This document shows, piece after piece, positions 1 to 8,032 of a stretch of DNA of 64,000 nt. Location of the stretch: contig JAHBTD010000002.1 of NCBI GenBank assembly GCA_019638775.1, forward strand, positions 1,097,334 to 1,161,333. Direction: 5' to 3'. The notes under the pieces were generated by a model that worked only from the letters and a program-made list of their open reading frames with translations, was not told the origin of the DNA and did no database searches. Numbering within the stretch: the first letter of the stretch is position 1; each line of letters begins with the position of its first letter. Position numbers and translations under genes: made by a program. The stretch comes from Fimbriimonadaceae bacterium. Its GTDB lineage: Bacteria > Armatimonadota > Fimbriimonadia > Fimbriimonadales > Fimbriimonadaceae.

Positions 1-595
1 TCTTGTCCTTGACCTTCGCCCCGCCCATGATCGCCACAAACGGGCGCTTCGGGCTGTCCAAAGCCTTGCCGAGATACTCCACCTCTTTTTCGATCAGGAA
101 TCCGGCAACGCCGGGAAGGATATGGGCAACGCCCTCGGTCGAAGCGTGGGCTCGGTGGGCTGTGCCGAAAGCATCGTTCACGTAAACGTCGGCGAGCGAG
201 GCAAGCTGTTTGGCGAATGCCGGGGCGTTCTGTTCCTCTTCGGGATGGAAACGGACATTCTCCAACAGGATAGCCTCACCGAATCGGAGCGCGCGACATG
301 CTTCCTCAACTTCAGGACCGACGCAGTCAGGCAGCAACGGGACGCGCTGGTCGAGTAGCTCGCTAAGGCACTTTGCCACCGGCAACAGCGAGAACTCCGG
401 AGAAACACCCTTTGGTCGTCCGAGATGGCTGCAAAGAATGACGGCGGCACCGCTGTCGAGCAGATGCTTTATCGTTGGTAGAGCTTCGGTGATGCGGCGG
501 TCATCGGTGATCAATCCACCCTCTAAAGGCACGTTAAAGTCACAGCGGACGAGCACTCTTTTGCCCTTTACGTCGATGTCTCGGACAGTCTTCAT
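1..595 (-). CDS. pgk: Phosphoglycerate kinase, N-terminal part (cut by window edge)
   Basis: Glycolytic enzyme, cytoplasmic, transferring phosphate between 1,3-bisphosphoglycerate and ADP. About 198 N-terminal residues are visible on the minus strand, from the ATG at 595 (protein [20 protein letters not shown]) to the window edge. Family signatures are the substrate-binding segment [15 protein letters not shown] (residues 13-27), the SHLGRPKG segment near residue 57 and, at the edge, GGAKVKDK from the hinge side of the N-terminal domain. The frame is open across the left end, so this is truncation by the window and not a pseudogene. A terminator belonging to the upstream lipoprotein gene lies 60 bases before the start, so pgk probably has its own promoter in 596-654, though I see no clear one. 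Confidence 0.95.
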   Translation of the reverse strand, partial: MKTVRDIDVKGKRVLVRCDFNVPLEGGLITDDRRITEALPTIKHLLDSGAAVILCSHLGRPKGVSPEFSLLPVAKCLSELLDQRVPLLPDCVGPEVEEACRALRFGEAILLENVRFHPEEEQNAPAFAKQLASLADVYVNDAFGTAHRAHASTEGVAHILPGVAGFLIEKEVEYLGKALDSPKRPFVAIMGGAKVKDK

Positions 596-654
596 TGTTG
601 AGGACGATCTTACCGTTTCGGGGCTGCGTGACCCGTCAAAGTGACTACACAAGA

Positions 655-688
655 GAAAACGGCGCGACCTTGGTGTGGTCACGCCGTT
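655..688 (-). terminator. Rho-independent terminator after the lipoprotein gene
   Basis: On the minus strand a 12-base-pair stem (one G-U pair) from 688-677 and 669-658, with a 7-base loop, is followed by a T-rich tail (TTTTCTCTTG). It lies just after the stop at 708 and separates the prepilin/lipoprotein pair from pgk. Confidence 0.8.
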
Positions 689-707
689 CAGAAGATTCGG
701 TGAAGAG

Positions 708-935
708 CTATCTGCCTCCTTCCGTCTCCTTGTTGTCCCCCGCGCTGGATTCACCGCTAACGCCACGAGACTTCGCTAACTCCTGTTGCTCAGGAGTGAG
801 GTTATCGGTCTTGGTCAGATCAGTTGATGCTGGCTTCTCACCCTTTGCCGCAGGTTCGCTGGCTGTATCCGAGGAACAGCCAGTGACCGAGAAGAGTACA
901 GAAACGATTACAGAGGCTATCAACAGTTTTCGCAT
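708..935 (-). CDS. Small lipoprotein, function unknown
   Basis: Seventy-five residues starting [11 protein letters not shown], with a short signal peptide and a lipobox ending VTGC, so probably lipid-anchored in the cell envelope. The mature part is hydrophilic and low in complexity (rich in S, T, E and K), with no recognisable domain. I chose the ATG at 935 and not the longer reading from 1016 because it sits right before the signal peptide and overlaps the stop of the prepilin gene by one base (TAATG), the pattern of translational coupling. A terminator follows at 655-688, so the two genes form a short transcription unit. I do not recognise the family. Confidence 0.75.
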   Translation of the reverse strand: MRKLLIASVIVSVLFSVTGCSSDTASEPAAKGEKPASTDLTKTDNLTPEQQELAKSRGVSGESSAGDNKETEGGR

Positions 936-1873
936 TAGAAAATGATCCTCGCATCCCAGTTCTGGAAGTCGATGTCCGGTCTCAGAAGGTAGGGGTGGCA
1001 GAAGTTTGCATCCCACGATCTGTTGGTCACGAACTTACCGTTGTATCGAGCAAACGGGTCCGTTCGAGGGTCTCGGTCTCCAGTTTCAAACACGCCGATC
1101 TTTCGAGCCTTTGCATGACCATCCGCATAAGAATAGGTCATCGTGCTGTTATAGAGATCGTAACCCTGGTTGCTCGAATTCGAAGAATATGAGCTCGACT
1201 CTCCGTTGTTGCTCACCGAACACCCTACGAACCCAGGAACATACCGGCAAGGCAGTGTTGGGTTCGGGCAGTTGAGCCATGGCGAAGCATAGCTTCCTCC
1301 GATCAGAGATCGCCTTCCCGTACCGGGCCAGAAAACGATCAGATCGGCCACGCTGCCAATCGCGGTAGAACTGTAACTTTGAAGAAGTCCATTGTACAGA
1401 TAAGTGTGATCAGAAGCGTCCAAGGGGGGCTTCAAACCACCGAGCATCGAATACGTACCACCGTCAAAGCGGTTGCCAGCGGGATCATGAAGGATCCCAT
1501 AGTTCTTGATGTAAGGTTGCAACGCATTAAACACAAACGAATTCGTCGCATCGATTCGATCCTGCGGTTGCCCTGTGGCAATACGCGCCGGAGTAGGAAT
1601 AAACCGGTTTGAAGTCGTTGCGGTCGCGCCTAGGCTCGGAACCGGAATGGTTGCCAAGGGAAACAGATCATCGTAATCTGGGAGATACAGCTGAGCAGCT
1701 GTAGCAAGATTCTTCAGATTGCTAATAGCTTGAGTTTTCTTCGCCGCCAGTTTTGCCTGCGCAAATACAGGGAAAAGAATAGCCGCGAGAATCGCGATGA
1801 TTGCGATCACCACGAGTAGTTCGATGAGCGTGAAGCCAAGCCTATGCTTGGGTTCACCTATTTGTCGAGTCAT
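935..1873 (-). CDS. Type II secretion/type IV pilin-like prepilin protein
   Basis: 312 residues. The N-terminus carries the prepilin peptidase site RLG/FTLIELLVV, with cleavage after Gly13 and Glu at +5, followed by the hydrophobic helix AIIAILAAILFPVFAQAKL. The body is long for a pilin and includes a DGHAKARK motif near residue 256, matching the 'prepilin N-terminal cleavage / H-X9-DG' families common in Armatimonadota and Planctomycetota. It is expected in the inner membrane and then in a pilus-like or secretion pseudopilus assembly; its specific role is unknown. I chose MTRQIGE at 1873 over the upstream 1900 start because it leaves a typical short leader. It is coupled to the small lipoprotein by a one-base overlap. 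Confidence 0.85.
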   Translation of the reverse strand: MTRQIGEPKHRLGFTLIELLVVIAIIAILAAILFPVFAQAKLAAKKTQAISNLKNLATAAQLYLPDYDDLFPLATIPVPSLGATATTSNRFIPTPARIATGQPQDRIDATNSFVFNALQPYIKNYGILHDPAGNRFDGGTYSMLGGLKPPLDASDHTYLYNGLLQSYSSTAIGSVADLIVFWPGTGRRSLIGGSYASPWLNCPNPTLPCRYVPGFVGCSVSNNGESSSYSSNSSNQGYDLYNSTMTYSYADGHAKARKIGVFETGDRDPRTDPFARYNGKFVTNRSWDANFCHPYLLRPDIDFQNWDARIIF

Positions 1874-2245
1874 TGATCGAGGTCCTTGGGCTCCGGCCAA
1901 ATTTGAAACGGACGGTCCTCGTCAATAATTATATCTTGATTAGAACAAAACAGGCTTCATATTTTCAAAAAAGTTCACATTTGCACTGGTCAGTTGCTTG
2001 TCTAAAAGCTGTTGCCCATCAGCCTTACCCATCTGACGTGACATTTTCCTGTCATGACAATAAAGTTCAGTACACATTTATGACTGGCGGAAAAAACTGT
2101 TACTAACTCTGTACCCCAATGGCTCGACTCTATATCAGACCCAATCTACTGCGCTGGATTCTTGCGCGATAGTATATGAGCAAAGCCACTAAGTACTTCC
2201 ATATCATCCATGAAGAGGATTGTACGCAATAGCTTATTCTTTAGA
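1874..2245 (-). promoter_or_regulatory. AT-rich intergenic region with putative prepilin promoter
   Basis: 372 bases without a gene. On the minus strand a TATAAT box (1928-1933) sits about 55 bases upstream of the prepilin start, with no convincing -35. The rest (about 1960-2245) is AT-rich and I see no RNA gene or repeat in it. Confidence 0.35.
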
Positions 2246-2740
2246 TCATCTGTAGTTGATAAAATCCACGGGATAAGACAGGTCCAATCCTTTCACGAAC
2301 TGAATCACCTTTTGTAGGTCATCCTTACTCTTTGCGCTTACACGAACCTGATCGCCCTGAATCTGCGCGTTGACTTTGAGCCCTTTATCCTTAATCTGCT
2401 TGATAAGCGGCTTGGCCTGATCTTGAGCAATGCCGACTTTGAACGTAATCGTTTGCTTCACTGATATCCCTGCACCCGGCTCCAACTTCCCGTCTTCCAC
2501 CGACCGTAAATCGATTCCACGCTTAACAAGCTTTGAAATCAAGATATCTTTTAGCTGGCCCATGCGGAATTCATCTTCGGCAAGAAGATGAATATCATTA
2601 TTCTTCTCTAGCTCAATGCTCGCGATGCTGCCTTTGAAGTCATAGCGGTTCGCCAGTTCGCGCTGGGCTTGGTCCACCGCGTTCTTGACCTCCATGCTAT
2701 CTACCTGTGAAACGATATCAAACGAAAACTCACTTGCCAT
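2246..2740 (-). CDS. yajQ: YajQ family nucleotide-binding protein
   Basis: 164 residues starting MASEFSFDIVSQVDSMEVKN, full length for the YajQ (DUF520) family. Members are cytoplasmic proteins with two ferredoxin-like domains; some bind cyclic di-GMP and act as effectors, but the role is not settled in most bacteria. Recognisable segments are ANRYDFKGS near residue 30 and the C-terminal SYPVDFINYR. I chose the ATG at 2740, not the upstream 2797 start, because it opens with the family's conserved N-terminus. It overlaps the end of the preceding gene by 11 bases, so the two are probably cotranscribed. Confidence 0.93.
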   Translation of the reverse strand: MASEFSFDIVSQVDSMEVKNAVDQAQRELANRYDFKGSIASIELEKNNDIHLLAEDEFRMGQLKDILISKLVKRGIDLRSVEDGKLEPGAGISVKQTITFKVGIAQDQAKPLIKQIKDKGLKVNAQIQGDQVRVSAKSKDDLQKVIQFVKGLDLSYPVDFINYR

Positions 2741-3188
2741 TCTTCTTTCCTGCCTCCCTCGTATAAACCCATTTGGTCGTCTTGACTTCGTCCTCAAGAG
2801 TCGCCGTCAACGTCTTGCCATCCTTGCTGATGACAAGCTCCGTTATACCGGGTGTGCTCTGCTTAACCCCGTTCGCCTCGGTCGCCGTGAGGATGAGCTT
2901 CGACTGCTTCTTGTCCTTGTCGTCATGCTTCTCCCAAGTCCCCGACATCGTCATCGCCTTCCCGTTCTGGTTGAAGACGACCGCTTGGAATGTCTTGTCT
3001 TTTCGCAGCAACAAACTCAGGGTTGTCCTTTGTGCCGCAGTCTTGTAAGTTCGGACCGTCTGCAAGCTTCGCGCATCCGTCTTCTTGGCGTCAATGACGA
3101 TCTTCCCCGCCCATTCACCAAGAAATGCCTGCCCGACCATCGTGGCGCAAGAGCACATCAAAGCCAGGATGAGGAGAATCCGTCGCAT
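2730..3188 (-). CDS. Secreted protein of unknown function
   Basis: 152 residues with an N-terminal signal peptide (MRRILLILALMCSCATMVGQ), then a beta-rich segment with FLGEWAGKIVID, SGTWEKHDDK and GKTLTATLEDE. The repeated 'GxW / G-T-W' pattern suggests a small lipocalin-like or beta-barrel fold, which is only an inference from pattern. The Cys in the leader lies in CSCATMVG, not a good lipobox, so it may be secreted and not lipidated. Its end overlaps the start of yajQ by 11 bases, so the genes are likely translated from one message. I do not recognise the family. Confidence 0.7.
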   Translation of the reverse strand: MRRILLILALMCSCATMVGQAFLGEWAGKIVIDAKKTDARSLQTVRTYKTAAQRTTLSLLLRKDKTFQAVVFNQNGKAMTMSGTWEKHDDKDKKQSKLILTATEANGVKQSTPGITELVISKDGKTLTATLEDEVKTTKWVYTREAGKKNGK

Positions 3189-3204
3189 TGGCTTGGATTA
3201 AACC

Positions 3205-4191
3205 CTAAGTCGCCCCATTCAGGCTGATGGGCAGGAAGGTCTCATCGGCGCCACTGCGATAAGGCGCGTCTACTCCAGGCCAAAGTTGTCGCAGAGCTAG
3301 CTGTTGTGGAAGGTTGCAAACGCCCCACCGTCGAAAAGCTGCACGCCTGTTGGGATGGAATCGCATCCCTAAGCGAGCCGCTTTCCTTGCCAGACCCATC
3401 TGCCCCCAAAGCACATACAGCGCGGCGAGATGGAGTGCACAGGCTCCCAGACCACGGCGTACCACTGCCCTATCCCAACGCCCATCAATCCATCGGTCCG
3501 CCCCCATTAACAGTCCCTGACGAATCCTTATCTCCTCAACTGATGCACTCTCAGCAAGTGAAAAGGAGTTTGTTGGATGAATTCGCCAGTAGGTCAGTTT
3601 CTCAGGAACAAACGCCACTGTGTGATGATTCGAAGCGGCGAGCAATGCCATCCAATCTCCCGAGTAACGCAGCCCAGGGTCGAACTTGGCGAACGGCTTT
3701 CGGAAGACAACACTCGAAGCCAAGACTCGATTGGATTCGAGAAGCCAGGGAAACAACTCCTGCTCTTCAGTGATCGGCCAATCCTCATGCTGGTCTCGCT
3801 TGCGCTCAAGGGGGTTGGTATTCGGCGCCAGCCATCCGTGTGTGTAACAAAGTGGCGCTCCAGGGTTCCTGTCCAATGCTTCTAACTGCAAGGCAAGCTT
3901 GTTTGGCTCCCAAAAGTCATCTGAATTCAGAATCGCGATCAGGTCGGTTGAGGCAAGCGAAACACCACGATTCTGGTTTCCATAGGTTCCTAGGTTGGAA
4001 TCGTTTTGAAAGAGCTTAATCCGCGCATCGTCAAAGCTCTTCCAGACCTCCATAGAGTCGTCAGTACTGCCATCGTCGACGACAATCATCTCCCAATCGG
4101 GCATCGTCTGCGCCAATACGGACTCCACGCACTGCGGAATGTAGGGCGCATGGTTGTAGCTCGGGACGACGATACTGATTTTTGGCTGCAT
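3205..4191 (-). CDS. Family 2 glycosyltransferase
   Basis: 328 residues beginning MQPKISIVVPSYNHAPYIPQ, the usual GT-A fold N-terminus of family 2 transferases. Diagnostic features are VVDDGSTDDS (residues 38-46), which binds the nucleotide sugar, and NSDDFWEP (89-96), the metal-binding DXD-like site. The middle has ASSVVFRK and YSGDWMALLAAS, as in transferases acting on surface glycans. No membrane segment is evident, so it is probably cytoplasmic or peripheral. The substrate cannot be told. I chose the start at 4191, not 4224, because it opens directly on the first beta strand. It lies 29 bases after the redoxin gene and may be the last gene of that operon. Confidence 0.88.
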   Translation of the reverse strand: MQPKISIVVPSYNHAPYIPQCVESVLAQTMPDWEMIVVDDGSTDDSMEVWKSFDDARIKLFQNDSNLGTYGNQNRGVSLASTDLIAILNSDDFWEPNKLALQLEALDRNPGAPLCYTHGWLAPNTNPLERKRDQHEDWPITEEQELFPWLLESNRVLASSVVFRKPFAKFDPGLRYSGDWMALLAASNHHTVAFVPEKLTYWRIHPTNSFSLAESASVEEIRIRQGLLMGADRWIDGRWDRAVVRRGLGACALHLAALYVLWGQMGLARKAARLGMRFHPNRRAAFRRWGVCNLPQQLALRQLWPGVDAPYRSGADETFLPISLNGAT

Positions 4192-4220
4192 ACGCTGACC
4201 AGCGTAGCTTACTTGCTTCC

Positions 4221-4694
4221 TCAACCAGGTTTGAAGCTTGGCACGTTGTCGGCTTCACTTACGATCTCTTGGACGGGTACACCAAGTTCCGCTGCGAGGA
4301 GCTGAGACATCTCCTCCATATACTTCATGCTCCATGCCTCCGAACAAAGGCGGATGATCCCGTCATTGCCCGCGAGCACATAGGTTGGGACGGTCTTGCA
4401 CCCGTACTTCCGGGACACCGCCAAATCCATGTCGATGGCTTGCGGCATCTGAATCCGATTCTCCTGACAATAGGCGCTGGTTTCAGCTAAGCCATCTTGG
4501 CTCACTCCAACGATCACTGCTTCGGGGTAAGCACGAACCAATCGGTCGTAATATGGCATCGCGAAGCGGCATGTCGAGCAACCCGTGCGCCAGATGAAAG
4601 CGAGAATGGGTTTCCCGCCACGTGCGGCTTGGGAATCGAAGTCACCGAGTACAAAATCGATGAACGGCTGCCCTACCTCAGGCAAGTTACTCAT
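4221..4694 (-). CDS. Thioredoxin-fold redoxin
   Basis: 157 residues with a thioredoxin/TlpA-like fold. Residues 39-42 are C-S-T-C, an active-site CxxC within WRTGCSTCRFAMPYYD, and KTVPTYVLAG further on supplies the cis-proline loop. There is no signal peptide or membrane segment, so it probably acts in the cytoplasm as a thiol-disulfide reductase or peroxidase-like protein; the partner is unknown. The C-terminal tail (about 25 residues) goes beyond the fold. The start overlaps the stop of the preceding small membrane protein by 8 bases, which suggests coupling. Confidence 0.8.
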   Translation of the reverse strand: MSNLPEVGQPFIDFVLGDFDSQAARGGKPILAFIWRTGCSTCRFAMPYYDRLVRAYPEAVIVGVSQDGLAETSAYCQENRIQMPQAIDMDLAVSRKYGCKTVPTYVLAGNDGIIRLCSEAWSMKYMEEMSQLLAAELGVPVQEIVSEADNVPSFKPG

Positions 4695-5013
4695 TCACTA
4701 AGTATGTCTTAGGTGTCTCTTCGGTTGTTTTGGGAGCGGGTGGCGGCAGGGTGTTGAGCTTCTGCGAAAGCTCGTCTACGGCAAGAGTCTGAGAGTGAAG
4801 CGCTTGCGTCAAACGCTCGACCTGAGCGGCAAGGGCGAGAACCTGGGGATCCTGAGACGAACTGTTTCGGTTGAGCAACTCAGCCATCTTTTGCTGATGC
4901 TTGGTAAGGATGTACACGATCGGGATCATAAACATCACGAAGCCCAAGACAAGGCCCAAGATCTCGTCACCCTGGAGATCAAAGGCGAACAGGTCCACCA
5001 GTTGATGTGTCAT
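4687..5013 (-). CDS. Small membrane protein with coiled coil (paralogue A)
   Basis: 108 residues: one hydrophobic segment (about residues 18-37, with LVLGFVMFMIPIVYILTK) followed by HQQKMAELLN and a predicted coiled coil (LAAQVERLTQALHSQTLAVDELSQKL), then a proline-rich tail. It closely resembles its upstream neighbour (IPIVxILTKHQQKMAEL in both), so the pair arose by duplication. The layout, one helix in the membrane and a cytoplasmic coil, recalls PspB-type or sigma-factor-associated small proteins, but I can show no homology. Its start overlaps the neighbour's stop by four bases (ATGA). Confidence 0.7.
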   Translation of the reverse strand: MTHQLVDLFAFDLQGDEILGLVLGFVMFMIPIVYILTKHQQKMAELLNRNSSSQDPQVLALAAQVERLTQALHSQTLAVDELSQKLNTLPPPAPKTTEETPKTYLVNE

Positions 5014-5321
5014 CCCTGGTCACCGTTCTGGTTCTGCACACTGCCCGTTGATCCCGACCCAAGCCGTCTCTGATTCCCGGCGATTTCGTCGATCATCATC
5101 GTTTGCTGATGGACGAGTGTCTTGAGTTCGGCAACTTCCCTTCGCAACATGTCCATTTCAGGACTCCCTTGTATGTTCCGATTCCCGTGGATCAGTTCAG
5201 CCATTTTCTGTTGGTGTTTGGTGAGGATCGCAACGATAGGAATCATGAAGATCACTATCGGAACAGCAATCGCTGGCAGCATTTCCCACATGGAATCGGC
5301 AATGAGAGTATCGATATTCAT
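5010..5321 (-). CDS. Small membrane protein with coiled coil (paralogue B)
   Basis: 103 residues: a hydrophobic segment (IAVPIVIFMIPIVAILTK, about residues 17-34), then HQQKMAELIHGN and a coiled coil (DMLRREVAELKTLVHQQTMMIDEI), ending in a Gly/Ser-rich tail. It is a paralogue of the next gene. The start is uncertain: GTG at 5327 reads MFMNID, while ATG at 5321 reads MNIDTLIADS; I prefer the ATG. It appears to be the first gene of an operon with its paralogue, the redoxin and perhaps the glycosyltransferase. Function unknown. Confidence 0.65.
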   Translation of the reverse strand: MNIDTLIADSMWEMLPAIAVPIVIFMIPIVAILTKHQQKMAELIHGNRNIQGSPEMDMLRREVAELKTLVHQQTMMIDEIAGNQRRLGSGSTGSVQNQNGDQG

Positions 5322-5385
5322 AAACACCCACGGAATCCGTACATCCGTGAGGTCATTCTACAAAAAAAGTTGGATCGACATGGGT

Positions 5386-6120
5386 CTACAGGGCCTGGTG
5401 TCCGAGTTCTTGTAGGGCATTTGGCAGGTCGATGCGGCCTTCATAGATCGCCTTGCCGACGATAGCGCCCTCAAGATTGGGCAGTCGCAGGCCGTCTATC
5501 GCTCTCAGGTCTTCCACAGAACTCACTCCACCGCTTGCGATCACTTTGCCCGCAACCGTTTCGCAAACTCGCTTCAGCATCGAGAGATTCGGCCCTTGCA
5601 TCGCGCCATCTGTAGCGATATCCGTCACGATAAACCGCGCAACCCCCAAACCATCCAGCTGATGAAGGAAAGCGTAAAGCTCAATATCCTCGCCTTCCGT
5701 CCAACCCGAGACTTTCACGATCCCATCCCGAGCGTCAACACCGGCAATTGCTGCATTTCCAAGCTCGCCAAACGCATGTTCGACGAATTCTAAGTCTGTT
5801 GCGATGCGTGTGCCAAAGATCACGCGGGCAATACCGCTCTTTAGAATTTGCCTTGCGCTCTCAAGCGAACGAATGCCACCGCCAAGCTCAATCTTTGCCG
5901 GAGTCTCTTTAGCGATCCGTTCGACAACCGTTAGATTGACGGGACACCCAGCCTTTGCCCCATCCAAGTCGACAATATGGATCCATTGCGCCCCGGCGTC
6001 AGCAAAGCCCTTGGCCACGGCGACCGGATCGTCGGAATACTCTGTCTTTTGGGCATAGTCGCCTTGGGTCAGCCGTACGCATTTGCCCTCAAGGATGTCA
6101 ATTGCCGGGAGGATCAGCAT
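5386..6120 (-). CDS. hisA: Phosphoribosylformimino-AICAR-phosphate isomerase (histidine biosynthesis)
   Basis: 244 residues, a complete TIM-barrel HisA that carries out the Amadori rearrangement of ProFAR to PRFAR, the fourth step of histidine synthesis. Visible hallmarks are the catalytic Asp8 in LPAIDILEGKCVRL, the second catalytic Asp129 in AGVDARDG, the phosphate-binding loops ELGGGIRS (78-85) and IASGGVSS, and TDIATDGAMQGPNL. It overlaps the end of hisH by seven bases, giving the order hisB-hisH-hisA. HisF, HisG and HisD are not in this window. I see no terminator immediately after it. Confidence 0.96.
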   Translation of the reverse strand: MLILPAIDILEGKCVRLTQGDYAQKTEYSDDPVAVAKGFADAGAQWIHIVDLDGAKAGCPVNLTVVERIAKETPAKIELGGGIRSLESARQILKSGIARVIFGTRIATDLEFVEHAFGELGNAAIAGVDARDGIVKVSGWTEGEDIELYAFLHQLDGLGVARFIVTDIATDGAMQGPNLSMLKRVCETVAGKVIASGGVSSVEDLRAIDGLRLPNLEGAIVGKAIYEGRIDLPNALQELGHQAL

Positions 6121-6857
6121 GTGAGAAAGCTCCGCATGAGGTTCAGCCCCGCCTCTCCACTCTTTTCAGGGTGAAACTGGGTAGCCCAAATATTGCCCTT
6201 ACGGATAGCCGATGCGAACTGAATACCGTAAGTTGTGCGACCAGCCACGTCGGCGACGTCGGTGCAATCGGTGTACAGAGAGTGGACGAAGTAGAACTGG
6301 TCAATTTTGGATTTTAGATTTTGGATTTTGGATCGGCATGAAGGTTCTTGATATTGGGTATTGGGTGATTCAAATGTCCATGATCGCTGATCGCCAACTG
6401 TTAATGGCTCTGAAATATCACCCATTGTTTCGCGTGTATCACTCCCTCTCCCTTCTCCTAATTCATCGTTCATCGTTCCGCGTTCATCGTTTTCAAACTC
6501 AACGTCGTTCCATCCGGTGTGAGGCACTTTGAGCCCCATATCTTTCGGGAAGTACAGTACTTTGCCCCCGACCAGACCAAGCCCCTTGTGCTCCCCATGC
6601 TCCTCGCTGGATTCAAAGAGCAGCTGTTGACCCAAGCAAATGCCGAGCAATGGCTGGCCAGATCGAGCAAAGGACTGGATATCGTCGGCTACAGAAGTGA
6701 TGTGCTCCATCGCCGCGCCAAAAGCGCCGACTCCGGGGATGATGAGCTTTGTCGCCCCTTTGAGGGTGGGCTGCACCGAGCACTCAAAACCAAGGTGGCA
6801 AACCGCCCTTTCCACCGAACGGAGGTTTCCCATGCCGTAATCGAGAACGACGATCAT
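6114..6857 (-). CDS. hisH: Imidazole glycerol phosphate synthase glutaminase subunit with an internal insertion
   Basis: 247 residues; the usual HisH is about 200. It is the class I glutamine amidotransferase that feeds ammonia to HisF. The nucleophile is Cys74 in LGICLGQQLLFESSEE, and His229/Glu231 in QFHPEKSG complete the triad. Between the conserved HTGWND (113-118) and YFVHS (189-193) the usual gap is about 20 residues; here it is about 70, and the extra residues (about 122-186) are encoded by short heptamer-type DNA repeats (6300-6494). The insertion keeps the frame and all catalytic residues, so the enzyme may still work. It overlaps hisB by four bases (ATGA). Confidence 0.93.
   Translation of the reverse strand: MIVVLDYGMGNLRSVERAVCHLGFECSVQPTLKGATKLIIPGVGAFGAAMEHITSVADDIQSFARSGQPLLGICLGQQLLFESSEEHGEHKGLGLVGGKVLYFPKDMGLKVPHTGWNDVEFENDERGTMNDELGEGRGSDTRETMGDISEPLTVGDQRSWTFESPNTQYQEPSCRSKIQNLKSKIDQFYFVHSLYTDCTDVADVAGRTTYGIQFASAIRKGNIWATQFHPEKSGEAGLNLMRSFLTC
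6300..6494. repeat. Heptamer-rich repeat insertion inside hisH
   Basis: The part of hisH that has no counterpart in normal HisH is built of short tandem heptamer-like units: four copies of a TTTTGGA/TTTTAGA-type unit around 6304-6333, two of TATTGGG near 6355-6368, and several of TTCATCG around 6462-6492. Such heptamer repeats are usually intergenic; here they are translated. Confidence 0.7.
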
Positions 6858-7459
6858 CCAATCTGGCCTTTCGTCGAAGGCGCAGCTCTGCGCTCGGTTG
6901 GTATAGTTGCATCCCGCAACGCACGCCCGAATCCCTTAAAGATCGCCTCGCAAATATGGTGATCGTTCTCACCGGCGATCTGTCGAATATGAAGTGTCAC
7001 GCCTGCGTTTGCCGTGATCGCCCTGAAGAACTCTTTCACACACTCTGTCGAGAGGTCACCAATCTTATCGCGAGAAAATCGAACGTCAAAGTCGAGAAAA
7101 CCACGACCACTAAAATCGATCGCCACAAGCACGAGGGCATCGTCCATCGGCGTGTGATTGCTGGCATACCTCTGAATCCCTTCGGATGCCGCGCTCGCCT
7201 CCGAAATCGCCTTACCCATCACAATTCCTACGTCCTCGACAGTGTGGTGGTCATCCACATTGAGGTCCCCCTCCGCTTTGACACCAAGATCAAGCTGGCC
7301 GTGAAACGCAAAGAGCTGTAACATGTGGTCAAAAAAGCCAATGCCGGTGCTGACGTCTTGCCGTGTGCCCCCGTCGAGATCGAGCACAACTTGCACGCGA
7401 GTTTCGTTTGTATCCCTGTCTAACTCGGCATATCGAACGCCGGTCGGCCCCTTGCTCAT
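6854..7459 (-). CDS. hisB: Imidazoleglycerol-phosphate dehydratase
   Basis: 201 residues, the single-domain form without the phosphatase part. It dehydrates IGP to imidazole acetol phosphate. The manganese-binding motifs are visible: FFDHML (43-48), DDHHTVED (69-76) and, near the C-terminus, NDHHICEAIFKGFGRAL. I chose the ATG at 7459 (MSKGPTGVRYAEL) over the track-extended 7525, because the added residues (YIIYRWRRR and so on) do not resemble the family and would run into the divergent promoter region. It is the first gene of hisB-hisH-hisA, with its stop overlapping the hisH start. Confidence 0.95.
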   Translation of the reverse strand: MSKGPTGVRYAELDRDTNETRVQVVLDLDGGTRQDVSTGIGFFDHMLQLFAFHGQLDLGVKAEGDLNVDDHHTVEDVGIVMGKAISEASAASEGIQRYASNHTPMDDALVLVAIDFSGRGFLDFDVRFSRDKIGDLSTECVKEFFRAITANAGVTLHIRQIAGENDHHICEAIFKGFGRALRDATIPTERRAAPSTKGQIG

Positions 7460-7513
7460 ATGCTGATTGTACTCGTGTGAACTGTACTTAAGGTTCCTTC
7501 GCCGCCAACGGTA

Positions 7514-7519
7514 TATAAT
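7514..7519 (+). promoter_or_regulatory. -10 box of the MarR-type regulator gene
   Basis: TATAAT, 25 bases before the ATG at 7544, in the 84-base divergent region between hisB and the regulator gene. It overlaps a perfect 8-base palindrome (ATGTACAT, 7518-7525), a possible autoregulatory site. No good -35 is seen. A GGGGAG ribosome-binding site lies just before the start. Confidence 0.5.
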
Positions 7520-7543
7520 GTACATGGCGGTTGGGGAGAAAAT

Positions 7544-8032
7544 ATGGCTAATAATCAGACGGTTACTGCAGCAAGCGACGTCGGCGTTCAGGCGTACGTG
7601 CGCCTTGTAAGAGCTGCCGATGCTGTCTTCTCCGAAGTGAGCTCTGGGCTCTCTTCATATCAAATTTCGCCCACTCAGTTTTCGACTCTAAAGGCGCTCC
7701 GGTTTTCCGGTCCGCTTTCGCAGCGAGACATCGGGCGATACATTTTGAAAACGGGCGGCAATGTCACCGTGATCGTAGACCAGCTTGAATCGATGGGGTT
7801 CGTTTCACGAATTCGAGATTCAGAGGATCGACGCGTGTGTTATGTAAACCTGACGGAGAAGGGGGAGAAGTTCTTTGATTCGGTTTATCCGACTTACCAA
7901 GAGAAGGTTCGTACGGCGATGGGACGCCTTACACCATCGGAACAGGCCGTGCTTGCCGAGCTTCTGGAGAAGCTGAAAAAGGGCAACGAGGTCCGGTCGG
8001 CGGTGGTCAACACTTCAAGGTCCGACAACTGA
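7544..8032 (+). CDS. MarR-family transcriptional regulator
   Basis: 162 residues, a winged helix-turn-helix protein that binds DNA as a dimer. The family pattern is clear: an N-terminal dimer helix, ISPTQFSTLKAL, the recognition helix region SQRDIGRYILKTGGNVTVIVDQLE (about 65-88) and the wing DSEDRRVCYVNLTEKGEKFF (about 97-116). The target and ligand cannot be told. It is divergent from hisB, so it could control itself or the his genes, but there is no direct evidence for that. It has a good ribosome-binding site (GGGGAG) nine bases before the ATG. Confidence 0.9.
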   Translation: MANNQTVTAASDVGVQAYVRLVRAADAVFSEVSSGLSSYQISPTQFSTLKALRFSGPLSQRDIGRYILKTGGNVTVIVDQLESMGFVSRIRDSEDRRVCYVNLTEKGEKFFDSVYPTYQEKVRTAMGRLTPSEQAVLAELLEKLKKGNEVRSAVVNTSRSDN

